Shown: positions 1 through 8,239, numbered from the stretch's first letter. The stretch: 32,420 bases of DNA from an uncultured Collinsella sp. (GCA_900552875.1 USCS01000001.1:1-32420); one strand, 5' to 3'. Translations and numbers: made by a program. Notes: generated by a model from the letters alone, not told the origin.

Positions 1-453
1 CAGGTCGAGCACGCGCTCGTACTCGTCATCGCGCTCGAGCCCCAGCCTGGTCTTGACCGACACCGGCAAGGGCGAGCGCTCGCATATGTCGCTCAAGAAC
101 ACCTCGAGCTCATCCAGGTTGCGCAAGAAACCCGACCCCTTGCCCTTGGCAACGACCGTTCCCGAGGGACATCCCAAGTTAAGGTTGACCTCGTGGTATC
201 CCATGTCGGCGAGCACCTGCGCCGCCCACACAAACTCATCCGCGTTCTTGGACATGAGCTGGGGCACCACGTTAAGCCCCTGGTTGTTGGCAGGATCGAC
301 CTCCTTAAACGCCTTGCCGCCAAAGCGATTGCCCACCCGCGGCGGCGGCAAAAACGGCGTGTAGTAGCAGTCGAGCGCACCAAAGCATTCTGCATGCACG
401 CGGCGGAACACATGCCCGGTAATCCCCTCCATGGGGGCCAGCGATAGAATCAT
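1..453 (-). CDS. dus: tRNA-dihydrouridine synthase, N-terminal part (runs off left edge)
   Basis: FMN-dependent enzyme that reduces uridine to dihydrouridine in the D-loop of tRNA, in the cytosol. The first 151 residues are visible and the frame stays open to base 1. The TIM-barrel start carries APMEGIT (residues 6-12), the usual first strand and FMN-binding loop of Dus proteins. NLGCPSGTV follows with the conserved catalytic cysteine at residue 95, then SVKTRLG (132-138), whose Lys and Arg contact FMN and substrate. I place the start at 453, where a weak GAAAG lies 9 bases upstream; an in-frame ATG at 459 is the alternative but sits too close to it. A perfect palindromic repeat occupies the region 20-52 bases upstream. 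Which Dus subtype this is cannot be told from this part. Confidence 0.9.
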   Translation of the reverse strand, partial: MILSLAPMEGITGHVFRRVHAECFGALDCYYTPFLPPPRVGNRFGGKAFKEVDPANNQGLNVVPQLMSKNADEFVWAAQVLADMGYHEVNLNLGCPSGTVVAKGKGSGFLRNLDELEVFLSDICERSPLPVSVKTRLGLERDDEYERVLDL

Positions 454-472
454 CAACATCAACTTTCAAATC

Positions 473-505
473 AATGTGACAAAGGGACCGTCCCTTTGTC
501 ACATT
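473..505. repeat. Palindromic repeat, copy 1
   Basis: Perfect 16-bp inverted repeat (AATGTGACAAAGGGAC and its complement) around a single central C. It lies between the small membrane protein gene and dus, both read leftwards, so it is at the 3' end of one and in the leader of the other. Near-identical copies are at 8240-8270 and 11703-11735. The stem is long enough to form a strong RNA hairpin, but no U-run follows, so it is not a classical terminator. I associate this sequence with Coriobacteria chromosomes from memory; its function is unknown. Confidence 0.9.
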
Positions 506-560
506 TGTACATCATTCGAGTGTTTATTTTGGCACAGCGGCGCAGGCAATCCCATGCATG

Positions 561-716
561 TTATTCGTCCTTGGGCAGCGGCTTCATGCTCCAAAAGATG
601 ACGTTCATAATGATGACAATCACCAGGACAACGCCATTGGCCACCCAAAAGCCCATGTTGAGCCCAAGCCACTCCGTAGTCCCAAACAAATCGATCCAAA
701 TCTGAGCCCAGTTCAT
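561..716 (-). CDS. Small single-helix membrane protein downstream of mgtA (51 aa)
   Basis: A 51-residue protein starting MNWAQIWIDLFG. It has an amphipathic tryptophan-rich N-terminus, a hydrophobic helix at about residues 20-42 (WVANGVVLVIVIIMNVIFW), and a short charged tail KPLPKDE. The ATG at 716 has a strong AGAGGAG about 7 bases upstream, and the gene begins only 29 bases after the stop of the mgtA-type ATPase, so the two are almost certainly co-transcribed. Tiny membrane proteins such as MgtR and MgtS modulate or protect MgtA in enterobacteria. This one has no sequence likeness that I can see to those, so a role as ATPase subunit or regulator is inference from position, size and topology. 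The gene is below the length cut-off of most automatic callers. Confidence 0.8.
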   Translation of the reverse strand: MNWAQIWIDLFGTTEWLGLNMGFWVANGVVLVIVIIMNVIFWSMKPLPKDE

Positions 717-745
717 GTAAACGCTCCTCTCTACATCGAAGTCAG

Positions 746-3514
746 CTACAGCAACTCGCCGTAACGCTTGACATAGGCCTTCTTAAGGCTCGTCGCCAGC
801 GCCATGTACAGCAAGATGCACGGAATCAGGAACAAGAAGTACTCGACGGGCAGTGCTCCCAGACCCAGCGTGGGGCCAAGCGGGCAAAACGGGATCAGCG
901 TGAGCAGTGCAATGCCGGTCATCGTGAGCAGCATCACCGGAGCCGAGGCACGGCTCTGGATAAACGGCAACTTGGGCGTGCGAATCATATGGATAACCAA
1001 GGTCTGGCTCCACATGGACTCGACGAACCAACCAGCCTGGAACAGCGCGATGTAGGCCAGCTGTATCTGCTCCAGCATGGCGCCCGAGTAGACGCTCGCC
1101 AGCTCGTTGAACAGCACGCCGTGGCTCACAAACAACGGGCAGAAGACAAAGTACATAAAGATGTAGGTCATAAAGTCGAAGATGGAGCTAGTGGGGCCGA
1201 TCCAGATCATGAACCTGCCGACACTCGAGGCATCCCAGGTACGTGGCACGCGCAGGAACTCCTCGTCCACGTTGTCCCAGGGAATCGCCAGGCAGCTGCA
1301 GTCATAGATCAGGTTGAGCAGAATCAGCTGAATGCTCATCATGGGCAAGAACGGCAGCAGGGCAGACGCGGCAAGTACGCTGAACATGTTGCCGAAGTTG
1401 GAGCTCGCGGTCATCTTGATGTACTTGATCATGTTGGCGTAGGTCTTACGCCCCTCGACGATGCCCTCCTCGAGCACCATCAGGTCCTTCTCGAGCAAGA
1501 TGATGTCGGCGGACTCCTTAGCAACGTCGACGGCCGTGTCGACCGAGATGCCGATGTCAGACGACTTCATGGCTGAGGCGTCGTTGATACCGTCGCCCAT
1601 ATAGCCCACCACATGCCCGTTCGCACGCAGGACGGAAACGACGCGCGACTTTTGGTCGGGCGTGAGCTTGGCGAAGACCTGCACATCCTCGGCCCGGCGA
1701 GCGAGCTCGGCGTCATCCATGTCAGCGATGTCACTGCCGAGCAACATGTTGTTGACCTGCAGCCCCACCTGTTTGCAGATGGTACGCGTAACCTTCTCGT
1801 TGTCGCCAGTCAGGATCTTGGTGGCAACGCCGTGATTGCGCAGCGCCTCGATCGCATCGGCCGTCGACTCTTTGGGCGGATCCAAAAAGGCCAGGTAGCC
1901 GATTAGGACCATGTCGCGCTCATCCTCGGCGCTAAAGGCACCGGCGGGTGACGGGTTGGACTTTTGAGCAATCGCCAGCACACGGAAACCGTCGTCATTA
2001 AGGTCGGAAACTGTCGCCAGAATGCGCTCGCGCACCTCGTCGTCCAGCACATGAACGCCGCCGTCGATCTCGGCATGCGAGCACACCGACAGCATTTCCT
2101 CGACCGCGCCCTTGGTAACCATCTGGGTCTTGCCGCTGCGATCGCGCACCACCGTGGTGAGGCGACGGCGCGTAAAGTCGAACGGCACCTCATCGACCTT
2201 CACGTAGGCCTCGGAAAGATCGGTGAGACTCGGGTCGTTTTGCTCCTCTTCCTCCGTGCACTTGATGATCGCCAGATCCATCAGATTCTTGTAGCCCGTC
2301 TGGAAATAGCTGTTGAGGTAGGCGTGGCGCAAAACGCGCGAATCCTCCTGGCCGTCGATGTTCCAGTGATACTCCAGCACCACCTGGTCCTGCGTAAGCG
2401 TGCCGGTCTTGTCGGTGCACAGCACGTCCATCGCGCCAAAGTTTTGAATCGAGTTGAGGTTCTTAACGATCGTCTGCTTTTTACTCATGGCAACCGCGCC
2501 CTTGGCAAGGCACGTGGTAACGATCATGGGCAGCATCTCGGGCGTCAGACCCACGGCAATGCTGATGGCGAACAGGCCGGCATCGAGCCAATTGCCCTTC
2601 GTGACGCCGTTGATCAAAAAGACAAACGGAACCATTACCATCATAAAGCGGATGAGCACCCACGAGACGCTGTTGACGCCCTTGGAAAAGCTCGTCTCCG
2701 CAGCGTCGTCGGACAGGCTCGACGCCATGGAACCAAACAGGGTCTGCTCGCCCACGCTAAAGACGAGCGCCGTCGCGCTGCCCGATATCACGCTGCTGCC
2801 CATGAGGGCAATGTTCTCGAACGACGTGGCCGAATCGGACTCGGTGCAGGTCGTGGGGACCTTCTCGACCGGCTCGCTCTCGCCCGTCAGGCTGGCCTGG
2901 CCCACAAAGAGGTCCTTGGCCTCGATAATCCTCACGTCGGCGGGAATCATGTCACCGGCGGACAGATGCACGATGTCGCCGACCACCACGTCGTCGATGG
3001 GAATCTCGGTCCTGGGGACATCCTTGCGGGTGACCGTCACGGTGGTCGTGATCATGTCGAGCAGCTTTTCGGCCGCATTGCCGCTACGCGCTTCCTGGAC
3101 ATAGCGCAGCGTGCCCGAAAGAACCACCATCGTGGTGATGATAATCACCGTCAGCGGGTCAAAGTCCTCCGGCGTGTTGCCCATCATCGACAACGCCGGG
3201 AATATCATGTCCGTCGTTGCCGAGATAATGGCTAGGAAAAACAGGATTGCCGTAAAGGGATTGACGAATGCATCCGCGAGCTTGCGGACAAGCGACTTTT
3301 TCTTGCCGCGCGTGACCACGTTGCGTCCGTTATCGGCCTCGCTGTGCGCGACCTCGTCGCGGTCCAGACCACCCAGGTTCGAGCCCACCCAGGACATGGC
3401 GTCCATCAGCGGGATAGTTGCCGCATGCTGGATGCGGCCCTCTGCACGATGCCTGATCAGTTCGTTTTGCGCCTGGACTGCAGATGGCGTATGGCGCATA
3501 TTCAGCTTCTTCAA
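746..3514 (-). CDS. mgtA: Mg2+-transporting P-type ATPase, MgtA type
   Basis: Type IIIB P-type ATPase that imports Mg2+ across the cytoplasmic membrane using ATP. The 922 residues match the family length. An N-terminal cytosolic tail of about 90 residues leads into helices 1-2, then the actuator domain with TGES (210-213). GLTPEMLP marks helix 4, and the phosphorylation loop has CTDKTGTLTQD with the phosphorylated Asp at 368. GDGIND (640-645) is the hinge motif, and six hydrophobic segments end the protein. The best-supported start is a TTG at 3514 with GGAG 8 bases upstream; an ATG at 3499 is the alternative. The leader 3515-3660 can fold (separate entry). A 51-aa membrane protein follows after 29 bases. 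A paralogue and an orphan DNA-binding protein lie just upstream. Mg2+ is inferred from family resemblance; Mn2+ or Ni2+ cannot be excluded. Confidence 0.92.
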   Translation of the reverse strand: MKKLNMRHTPSAVQAQNELIRHRAEGRIQHAATIPLMDAMSWVGSNLGGLDRDEVAHSEADNGRNVVTRGKKKSLVRKLADAFVNPFTAILFFLAIISATTDMIFPALSMMGNTPEDFDPLTVIIITTMVVLSGTLRYVQEARSGNAAEKLLDMITTTVTVTRKDVPRTEIPIDDVVVGDIVHLSAGDMIPADVRIIEAKDLFVGQASLTGESEPVEKVPTTCTESDSATSFENIALMGSSVISGSATALVFSVGEQTLFGSMASSLSDDAAETSFSKGVNSVSWVLIRFMMVMVPFVFLINGVTKGNWLDAGLFAISIAVGLTPEMLPMIVTTCLAKGAVAMSKKQTIVKNLNSIQNFGAMDVLCTDKTGTLTQDQVVLEYHWNIDGQEDSRVLRHAYLNSYFQTGYKNLMDLAIIKCTEEEEQNDPSLTDLSEAYVKVDEVPFDFTRRRLTTVVRDRSGKTQMVTKGAVEEMLSVCSHAEIDGGVHVLDDEVRERILATVSDLNDDGFRVLAIAQKSNPSPAGAFSAEDERDMVLIGYLAFLDPPKESTADAIEALRNHGVATKILTGDNEKVTRTICKQVGLQVNNMLLGSDIADMDDAELARRAEDVQVFAKLTPDQKSRVVSVLRANGHVVGYMGDGINDASAMKSSDIGISVDTAVDVAKESADIILLEKDLMVLEEGIVEGRKTYANMIKYIKMTASSNFGNMFSVLAASALLPFLPMMSIQLILLNLIYDCSCLAIPWDNVDEEFLRVPRTWDASSVGRFMIWIGPTSSIFDFMTYIFMYFVFCPLFVSHGVLFNELASVYSGAMLEQIQLAYIALFQAGWFVESMWSQTLVIHMIRTPKLPFIQSRASAPVMLLTMTGIALLTLIPFCPLGPTLGLGALPVEYFLFLIPCILLYMALATSLKKAYVKRYGELL

Positions 3515-3573
3515 TTGCCTTGCTCCGTTCTGTCGATCGGATGCAGAGCCGTCTAGCCGCGACGCCCGCCATT

Positions 3574-3645
3574 AAGGTGGACCTGCGCCGGCAGACATCG
3601 CCCTGCCTTGCTGGTACTGTCACTGCCGCTCACGGTCCTCACCTT
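3574..3645 (-). promoter_or_regulatory. Candidate structured leader of the mgtA-type gene
   Basis: On the minus strand AAGGTGAGGACC (3645-3634) can pair with GGTCCACCTT (3583-3574), giving a 10-bp stem with a 2-base bulge. It encloses a smaller hairpin GGCAG/CTGCC (3590-3607). The structure lies 60-130 bases ahead of the ATPase start, where Mg2+-sensing leaders occur in other bacteria. It lacks the conserved GACGCCAAUGGG core of the M-box riboswitch as I remember it, so I cannot assign a class. Chance folding of GC-rich DNA is possible. Confidence 0.35.
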
Positions 3646-3667
3646 CCCTTCGCGTCTGCGACTGTCC

Positions 3668-3719
3668 TTAGAATAGAAAAGCCGCAAGACCGGGCACATG
3701 GCTGGTTTCTTGCGGCTTT
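3668..3719 (-). terminator. Rho-independent terminator after the winged-helix gene
   Basis: A 12-bp perfect stem (AAAGCCGCAAGA at 3678-3689 with its complement at 3708-3719) and an 18-base loop. Read on the minus strand it is followed by TTTTCTATTCT. It separates the upstream ATPase/winged-helix operon from the mgtA leader. Confidence 0.75.
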
Positions 3720-3784
3720 CTTGCGATTTGGCAAGGATTGTCAGAGTGGCTTTTGGGGTCGATAGAAGCGGACGATTCAACGCG

Positions 3785-4267
3785 TTACTCGGCTATTTTA
3801 TAGCCCACACCCCAAACAGTTAGCAGGTACCGGGGATTGTCGGGCTCGGGTTCAATCTTCTTTCGGATCTTGCGGACAAAGGCCATGATGTTACTGTCAT
3901 CGAGCAGATATTCGTCTTGCCATACAGCGCGATAGATTTCCTCTTTGCTAAAGACTGTGCCCCGGTTGCTCGCCAAAAAGGCCAGGATATCGAATTCTTT
4001 GGGCGTGAGCGAAACGGGCGCGCCCGACACTTTAACGGTGCGCGAAGCCAGATCGATGGAAAGATCGCCGATAACGATGGGCTCCGCAGCGGCACTTGTC
4101 TGCGAGCCGGCAACTGTCAGTTCTATGGCGGTCAGCCCGCCCGATGCGATATCGGCAAACACGGGTGCAAGTTCGAGAGCGGCGGCGCTACCGGACGAGA
4201 ACAGCGCGTTGCTGAGCTCGGCGGCCTCTGCCGGCGTAATCGCTATGTTGGTTCTGTTGGTACGCAT
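3785..4267 (-). CDS. Orphan OmpR/PhoB-type winged-helix regulator without receiver domain
   Basis: A 160-aa protein whose residues about 68-160 form a complete OmpR/PhoB-type winged-helix DNA-binding domain: LTPKEFDILAFLASNRG, then the recognition-helix region SNIMAFVRKIRKKIEP and the wing LLTVWGVGYKIAE. The first 65 residues are Ala/Ser-rich and probably helical (ITPAEAAELSNALFSSG). They show no receiver-domain phosphoacceptor site, so activity cannot depend on phosphorylation in the usual way. The ATG at 4267 is 9 bases after the stop of the upstream P-type ATPase, with AGGGCGG as ribosome binding site, so the two are one operon ending at the terminator at 3668-3719. It may control one or both P-type ATPase genes; this is inferred only from position. 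Confidence 0.85.
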   Translation of the reverse strand: MRTNRTNIAITPAEAAELSNALFSSGSAAALELAPVFADIASGGLTAIELTVAGSQTSAAAEPIVIGDLSIDLASRTVKVSGAPVSLTPKEFDILAFLASNRGTVFSKEEIYRAVWQDEYLLDDSNIMAFVRKIRKKIEPEPDNPRYLLTVWGVGYKIAE

Positions 4268-4276
4268 AGAACCGCC

Positions 4277-6721
4277 CTAGAACAGACTGCTCGAGCGGGA
4301 CAGGTAAACCCGCTTGATCGTCGAAACAACAACAAGATACAACACGCTCAGCAGTGCAACGATGCCCAGATACCACATGGGCAGCGTGACAAGGCCGAGC
4401 AGTTGCGCGGCAGGACTCAGCGCGAGAAGGGCCGAGGCGATAAGCATGGTGGCGACCATTATCACGAGCGGACGACACGGCCGGTCCCCGTCGCGAACAT
4501 TGCGCGCTCGCAAGACGAGGAGCACGAGCGATTCGGTCCAAGCGCACTCCAGTAACCATCCGGTCTGGAAGGTCGCGATAAAGGCCGCCTGGCCCGCAGC
4601 ACTCAACGTGACAAAGGACCCACCGCACACCGCGGGGCAAACGCCCAAGAGTAAAATGGCAAACGTGATGATGTCAAACGCCGAACTCGCGAAGCCAAAG
4701 TGAAGCATAAAGCTGCCGAGGCCCTTGCCCGACCATGCCTTGGGACGGGCGATCTCCGCATCGTCGACGTTATCCCACGAGAGCGCCAGGCAGGTGGCGT
4801 CATAGCACAGGTTGAGCAAAAGCAGCTGAGCGGCGGTTGCCGGCAAAAACGGCAGGAAGATACTCGAGGCGGCAACCGAGCAGATATTGCCAAAGTTGGA
4901 ACTCGACGCGATGCGAATGTACTTGGAAGCGTTGGCGAACGAAGTCCTGCCTTCGCTGACGCCCTCGGCGACCACGCCCAGGTCGCGCTCGAGCAGTACC
5001 AGATCGGCAACCTTTTTGGATTCCGCTGCCGCCGAGTCCACAACGATGCCGACATCTGCCGACGTAAGCGCCGGCACATCGTTCACACCATCGCCGATAT
5101 AGCCGACCGTATGGCCAGAGAGTCGAATGAGACTGACAACGTGAGCCTTTTGCGCGGGCGTGAGCTCGGCAAACACACGAGTACGCCCCACGCGAACAAG
5201 CGCCTCGGACTCCTCCATGGCATCGAGCATGCTGCCGGTGATAACGCTATCGGCAGGAATGCCCAGGCGCGAACAGGTTGACCGGGCAACCGAAGCCGAG
5301 TCGCCGGTAAGCACGCGCACCTCAACGGAAAGGTCGGACAGCGCGCGCACGGCGGCGCGAGCGCTTGCCTTGGGCCGATCGAAAAAGCCCAAAAAGCCGC
5401 AGAGCACCAGGTCACCCCAGTCCGAAGACGTTGTGCTGTAGGCAACGGCGAGGACCTTGATGCCGTCGGCACGCATGTCCTCGGCAACCTCATAGGCGCT
5501 CTGGCGGCCCGCGGCGTCCATGGGGACGAGTTCCCCTTTAAAGTTGGCCCAGGCACAACGAGCGCAAACACTCTCGACCTCGCCCTTTACGATGGTCAAG
5601 TGATTGCCAGGGCGAGTCTGCAGCCCCAGGCAACCAAGCGCCCCAGGCATGGCATCGAGCTTAACACCCGAAGCCTTGGTGACGTGGTCGAAAGGATCAG
5701 ATGCGTGCAGGGTAAATGCGCCTGCGAGGTCTTTGGCGGCGAGACGCAACTCGGGCGCGGCGCACGCGTCGGCAATGGCCCGGTTGAGCTGGTTGGCGGC
5801 CGCCCCCTGGCTCGTACTCTCCAAATACGCCAGGTTGAGCGTTTGCTCGCTTTCGTTGCCCAGGATATCGGTATAGTACTCGAGCACCGCGGCGTCCTCG
5901 GTGAGCGTGCCCGTCTTGTCCACGCACACCACGTCCATGGAGCCCAGTGATTCCATGGCGTCAACGTTTTTAACAATGACCTGTTTGTTCTTAAGGCGAT
6001 GCGCGCTGCCCGAAAGGCACACGCTTGTGACGACTGGCAGCATCTCGGGGACCAGGCCAACGGCCGTGCCCAGGGCAAACAGCAGGGCCTGCGGCCAGTC
6101 GCCCAGCACAAAACCTCGAATCATAATGACAAACGGCAGCACGATGAGCATGCACCTCACCAGGGCGGCACAGATGCTCCTGGCACCAGCGCCAAACTGC
6201 GTGCCTAGCCGAGCGCGCCGCGGCGATGTGGGCGGCTCCTCGGCAACGCGAGCGTGAACGGTTGCCGAAGCCTTTCCGTCAATGATGGTCGTTCCAGCAC
6301 GGACGGCCTCCCCTTCTCGCTTGACGGTCTGACCGCTCTCGCCCGTAAGCGACGATTCGGAGACAAGGATGTGGTCGCCCTTGGCAAGGACCGCATCGAC
6401 CGGGCAGAGCATACCGGCATACAGGCGAATCACATCGCCAGGCACGAGCTGGTCGGAATCGACTTGAATCCAGCAAGCGTCGACACGTTTCCAAACGGCC
6501 GCATGGTTCGCCTTAAACATGTGCCGGTCGAAGCTGCGCTTGGCTTCGTTTTCGTAGAACAGGCGCACCAGGCCGCCGACCAGCCACATCAAAAACAGCA
6601 CGGCAGGTGCGAACACTCCTGTCTGGCCTTGCGCCTGCGGTACGACGTCGACCAAAAAGGCCAAGCCGGCAAGTGCAAGCAGCAGCGACGAAAACGGATT
6701 AAAGAACGATTTTTTAATCAT
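4277..6721 (-). CDS. MgtA-like P-type ATPase paralogue lacking the N-terminal tail
   Basis: An 814-aa cation P-type ATPase related to the MgtA protein encoded next to it. All catalytic motifs are present: TGES at 126-129, GLVPEMLPV in helix 4, CVDKTGTLTED with the phosphorylated Asp at 268, and GDGVND in the hinge. The actuator motif is 84 residues nearer the N-terminus than in the neighbouring ATPase. The protein opens directly in the first membrane helix (MIKKSFFNPFSSLLLALAGL), so the cytosolic tail is missing. This is not a mis-called start: the ATG at 6721 has AGAAAGAGG just upstream, inside a hairpin described separately. It is followed after 9 bases by the orphan winged-helix gene. Substrate is unknown; Mg2+ or another divalent cation is likely. 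Neofunctionalisation after duplication is plausible. Confidence 0.88.
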   Translation of the reverse strand: MIKKSFFNPFSSLLLALAGLAFLVDVVPQAQGQTGVFAPAVLFLMWLVGGLVRLFYENEAKRSFDRHMFKANHAAVWKRVDACWIQVDSDQLVPGDVIRLYAGMLCPVDAVLAKGDHILVSESSLTGESGQTVKREGEAVRAGTTIIDGKASATVHARVAEEPPTSPRRARLGTQFGAGARSICAALVRCMLIVLPFVIMIRGFVLGDWPQALLFALGTAVGLVPEMLPVVTSVCLSGSAHRLKNKQVIVKNVDAMESLGSMDVVCVDKTGTLTEDAAVLEYYTDILGNESEQTLNLAYLESTSQGAAANQLNRAIADACAAPELRLAAKDLAGAFTLHASDPFDHVTKASGVKLDAMPGALGCLGLQTRPGNHLTIVKGEVESVCARCAWANFKGELVPMDAAGRQSAYEVAEDMRADGIKVLAVAYSTTSSDWGDLVLCGFLGFFDRPKASARAAVRALSDLSVEVRVLTGDSASVARSTCSRLGIPADSVITGSMLDAMEESEALVRVGRTRVFAELTPAQKAHVVSLIRLSGHTVGYIGDGVNDVPALTSADVGIVVDSAAAESKKVADLVLLERDLGVVAEGVSEGRTSFANASKYIRIASSSNFGNICSVAASSIFLPFLPATAAQLLLLNLCYDATCLALSWDNVDDAEIARPKAWSGKGLGSFMLHFGFASSAFDIITFAILLLGVCPAVCGGSFVTLSAAGQAAFIATFQTGWLLECAWTESLVLLVLRARNVRDGDRPCRPLVIMVATMLIASALLALSPAAQLLGLVTLPMWYLGIVALLSVLYLVVVSTIKRVYLSRSSSLF

Positions 6722-6748
6722 CGAAGCCTCTTTCTAGCATGGCTTCGA
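6719..6748 (-). promoter_or_regulatory. Hairpin enclosing the ribosome binding site of the MgtA-like gene
   Basis: A perfect 8-bp inverted repeat TCGAAGCC/GGCTTCGA (6741-6748 with 6721-6728) has a 12-base loop holding most of the Shine-Dalgarno AGAAAGAGG. The stem ends on the A of the ATG start codon. When folded it would limit ribosome access. The loop also contains an ATG opening an 8-codon frame that overlaps the true start. Regulation by this fold is inference. Confidence 0.5.
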
Positions 6749-6865
6749 TTGTATCCGAGGCGTATACCAGCATCCCCGCCCCAGACCTTGCGACTTCCTT
6801 GCTTTTACGCGTGACAAAGTTTTGCTATTGCTCACTTGCGCCGCACTTGGGATGCAGGGTAAACA

Positions 6866-7021
6866 GTGAAGGAGCTGCAGAGCAGGCCTACGCTCCAGTT
6901 GCCGCTCAAAAACGCCGTGACCACGTCGCAGATATCCTTGCTCGCGCTCATCTTGGTTGGGGACATCGGCCTTCTGCTCATTGCGGTGAGTATCTTGCTC
7001 TATGCTCTTATCCAACGCTAG
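6866..7021 (+). CDS. Possible small membrane protein (51 aa)
   Basis: GTG-initiated frame beginning VKELQSRPTLQLPLKNAV, with AGGG about 6 bases upstream and a stop at 7019-7021. The N-terminal third is polar and basic. The rest (TSQISLLALILVGDIGLLLI and on to LLYALIQR) is one strongly hydrophobic stretch, enough for one membrane helix or a hairpin. It ends 56 bases before the next plus-strand gene and is divergent from the MgtA-like ATPase gene. A longer competing frame over the same bases gives a low-complexity, Ala/Arg-rich translation and is less likely. I recognise no family. The hydrophobic pattern and ribosome binding site are the only support. Confidence 0.45.
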   Translation: MKELQSRPTLQLPLKNAVTTSQISLLALILVGDIGLLLIAVSILLYALIQR

Positions 7022-7077
7022 CCCAGACTGACGCGCCCCGCGCGCCGCAACGACCGCCACGACACCAAGGACCGGCA

Positions 7078-8211
7078 ATGGCTACACTTTCCGAACAAGA
7101 ACGCAAGCGCATCCGGCGATACTGCATCTACCCCAAGATTGCCGGTGCGGCGCTTGCCATGGCATTCGTGCTGCCATTTTTGATCATTCCCTTCGAAATG
7201 ATTGACGACATCGTCTTTCATCACGAAGGCTTCCAAGAGACGGGTATGATGACCGCCCTGGTGCTCACCGCCATCGAGCTCGTCATATTCTGCTACTGCA
7301 CGTTCGCGCCACGCTTTGGTATGCGCGGCAAGCAGTGGAAGAAAATGCAGCGCCGACTCGTCGTCGAGCAGACCGAGAAAGACCGCTCGGCACAAATCGC
7401 AGGCGTTGTCGGTACGCAGGCCGCCGCGCGCTTACTCAAGAACAGCGACAACGAGACCGCACGCAATCTGGGCAGCGCGGCAGAAGTCACCGCTGCCGTA
7501 GGCGCCGTTGCCACCGCAGCAGACGTGCTTACCGAGAGCTTCGCTAACGCAAAGGCCATGGCGGAGGCCTGCGGCTTGCCTATCCCCCGTGCAAAAAAGT
7601 GGATCATCGCGCTTGTGGCGCTACCCCTCGCAATCGTATGCGGTGCCTATATCCCGCAGCTGGCGCAGGGAAACACCGAGATGCAGGAGAACGCCGCGGC
7701 CGCGGCCGAGCAGATCGCCATCGCCCGCAAGACGTTAGAGCCCGCATGCGAGTACGTGTCTGCCGATGACCCTTACGAGCGATATCAAGATTACGGCTAT
7801 CACGTCCGCGGCTACTTGCACGACGGCGACTCCGATACCCAGAAGACCTATACGTACCTGGATTTCGACAACAAGGGAACGCTCAAGGAAGTGAGTTACG
7901 TAGCAGAAATCGACCCCGATGCGAGCCTTGAGGACAACCTCGCCCGCATCGAGCTCGACTTTGACGAGCTTTCCTCTGTCGTCCAAACCGCAGACGTCAA
8001 GACCGTGAGCCCCGAGCTCCTAGCACCGCAAAAGCTCCCCGAAGAGTTTAGGCAGGCTTTCTTGAACGGTTCGCTCTACGAGAGAATCTCCATCAGGACG
8101 AGCGACGACCCCGTCAAAGCGTATTACTCGTTTGACACGGATCCCGAGGACGAGTTTGACGAGTACACCCATCCAAGCATCCGTATCACGTTGATGGGTA
8201 AAACGAGCTAG
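7078..8211 (+). CDS. Membrane-anchored protein of unknown function (377 aa)
   Basis: Not recognised as a named family. The N-terminus is basic (MATLSEQERKRIRRY) and is followed by two hydrophobic segments (about residues 16-36 and 56-78) and a polar Gln/Lys/Arg-rich region. Next comes an Ala-rich helical stretch with repeated AAEVTAAVGAVATAAD-like composition. A further hydrophobic segment at about 178-198 (WIIALVALPLAIVCGAYIPQ) precedes an acidic C-terminal domain of about 170 residues rich in Tyr and Asp, predicted outside if the third helix crosses the membrane. The open frame extends to 6739, but the ATG at 7078 has AAGGA 7 bases upstream and is where a protein-like sequence begins. The gene ends 29 bases before palindromic repeat copy 2, facing the ABC transporter gene. 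Confidence 0.75.
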   Translation: MATLSEQERKRIRRYCIYPKIAGAALAMAFVLPFLIIPFEMIDDIVFHHEGFQETGMMTALVLTAIELVIFCYCTFAPRFGMRGKQWKKMQRRLVVEQTEKDRSAQIAGVVGTQAAARLLKNSDNETARNLGSAAEVTAAVGAVATAADVLTESFANAKAMAEACGLPIPRAKKWIIALVALPLAIVCGAYIPQLAQGNTEMQENAAAAAEQIAIARKTLEPACEYVSADDPYERYQDYGYHVRGYLHDGDSDTQKTYTYLDFDNKGTLKEVSYVAEIDPDASLEDNLARIELDFDELSSVVQTADVKTVSPELLAPQKLPEEFRQAFLNGSLYERISIRTSDDPVKAYYSFDTDPEDEFDEYTHPSIRITLMGKTS

Positions 8212-8239
8212 GCGCAGGAGGGGGGCTGCCCCTTCCCCC

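Noticed and set aside
1964..3235. 423-codon plus-strand frame opposite mgtA
   Set aside because: Shadow frame with biased His/Arg composition; mgtA has all P-type motifs.
3515..3660. M-box Mg2+ riboswitch
   Set aside because: GGTGAGG is present but the conserved GACGCCAAUGGG core is not, so no class is assigned.
6739..7077. N-terminal extension of the 7078-8211 protein
   Set aside because: Frame is open but low-complexity, and the ribosome binding site fits only ATG 7078.
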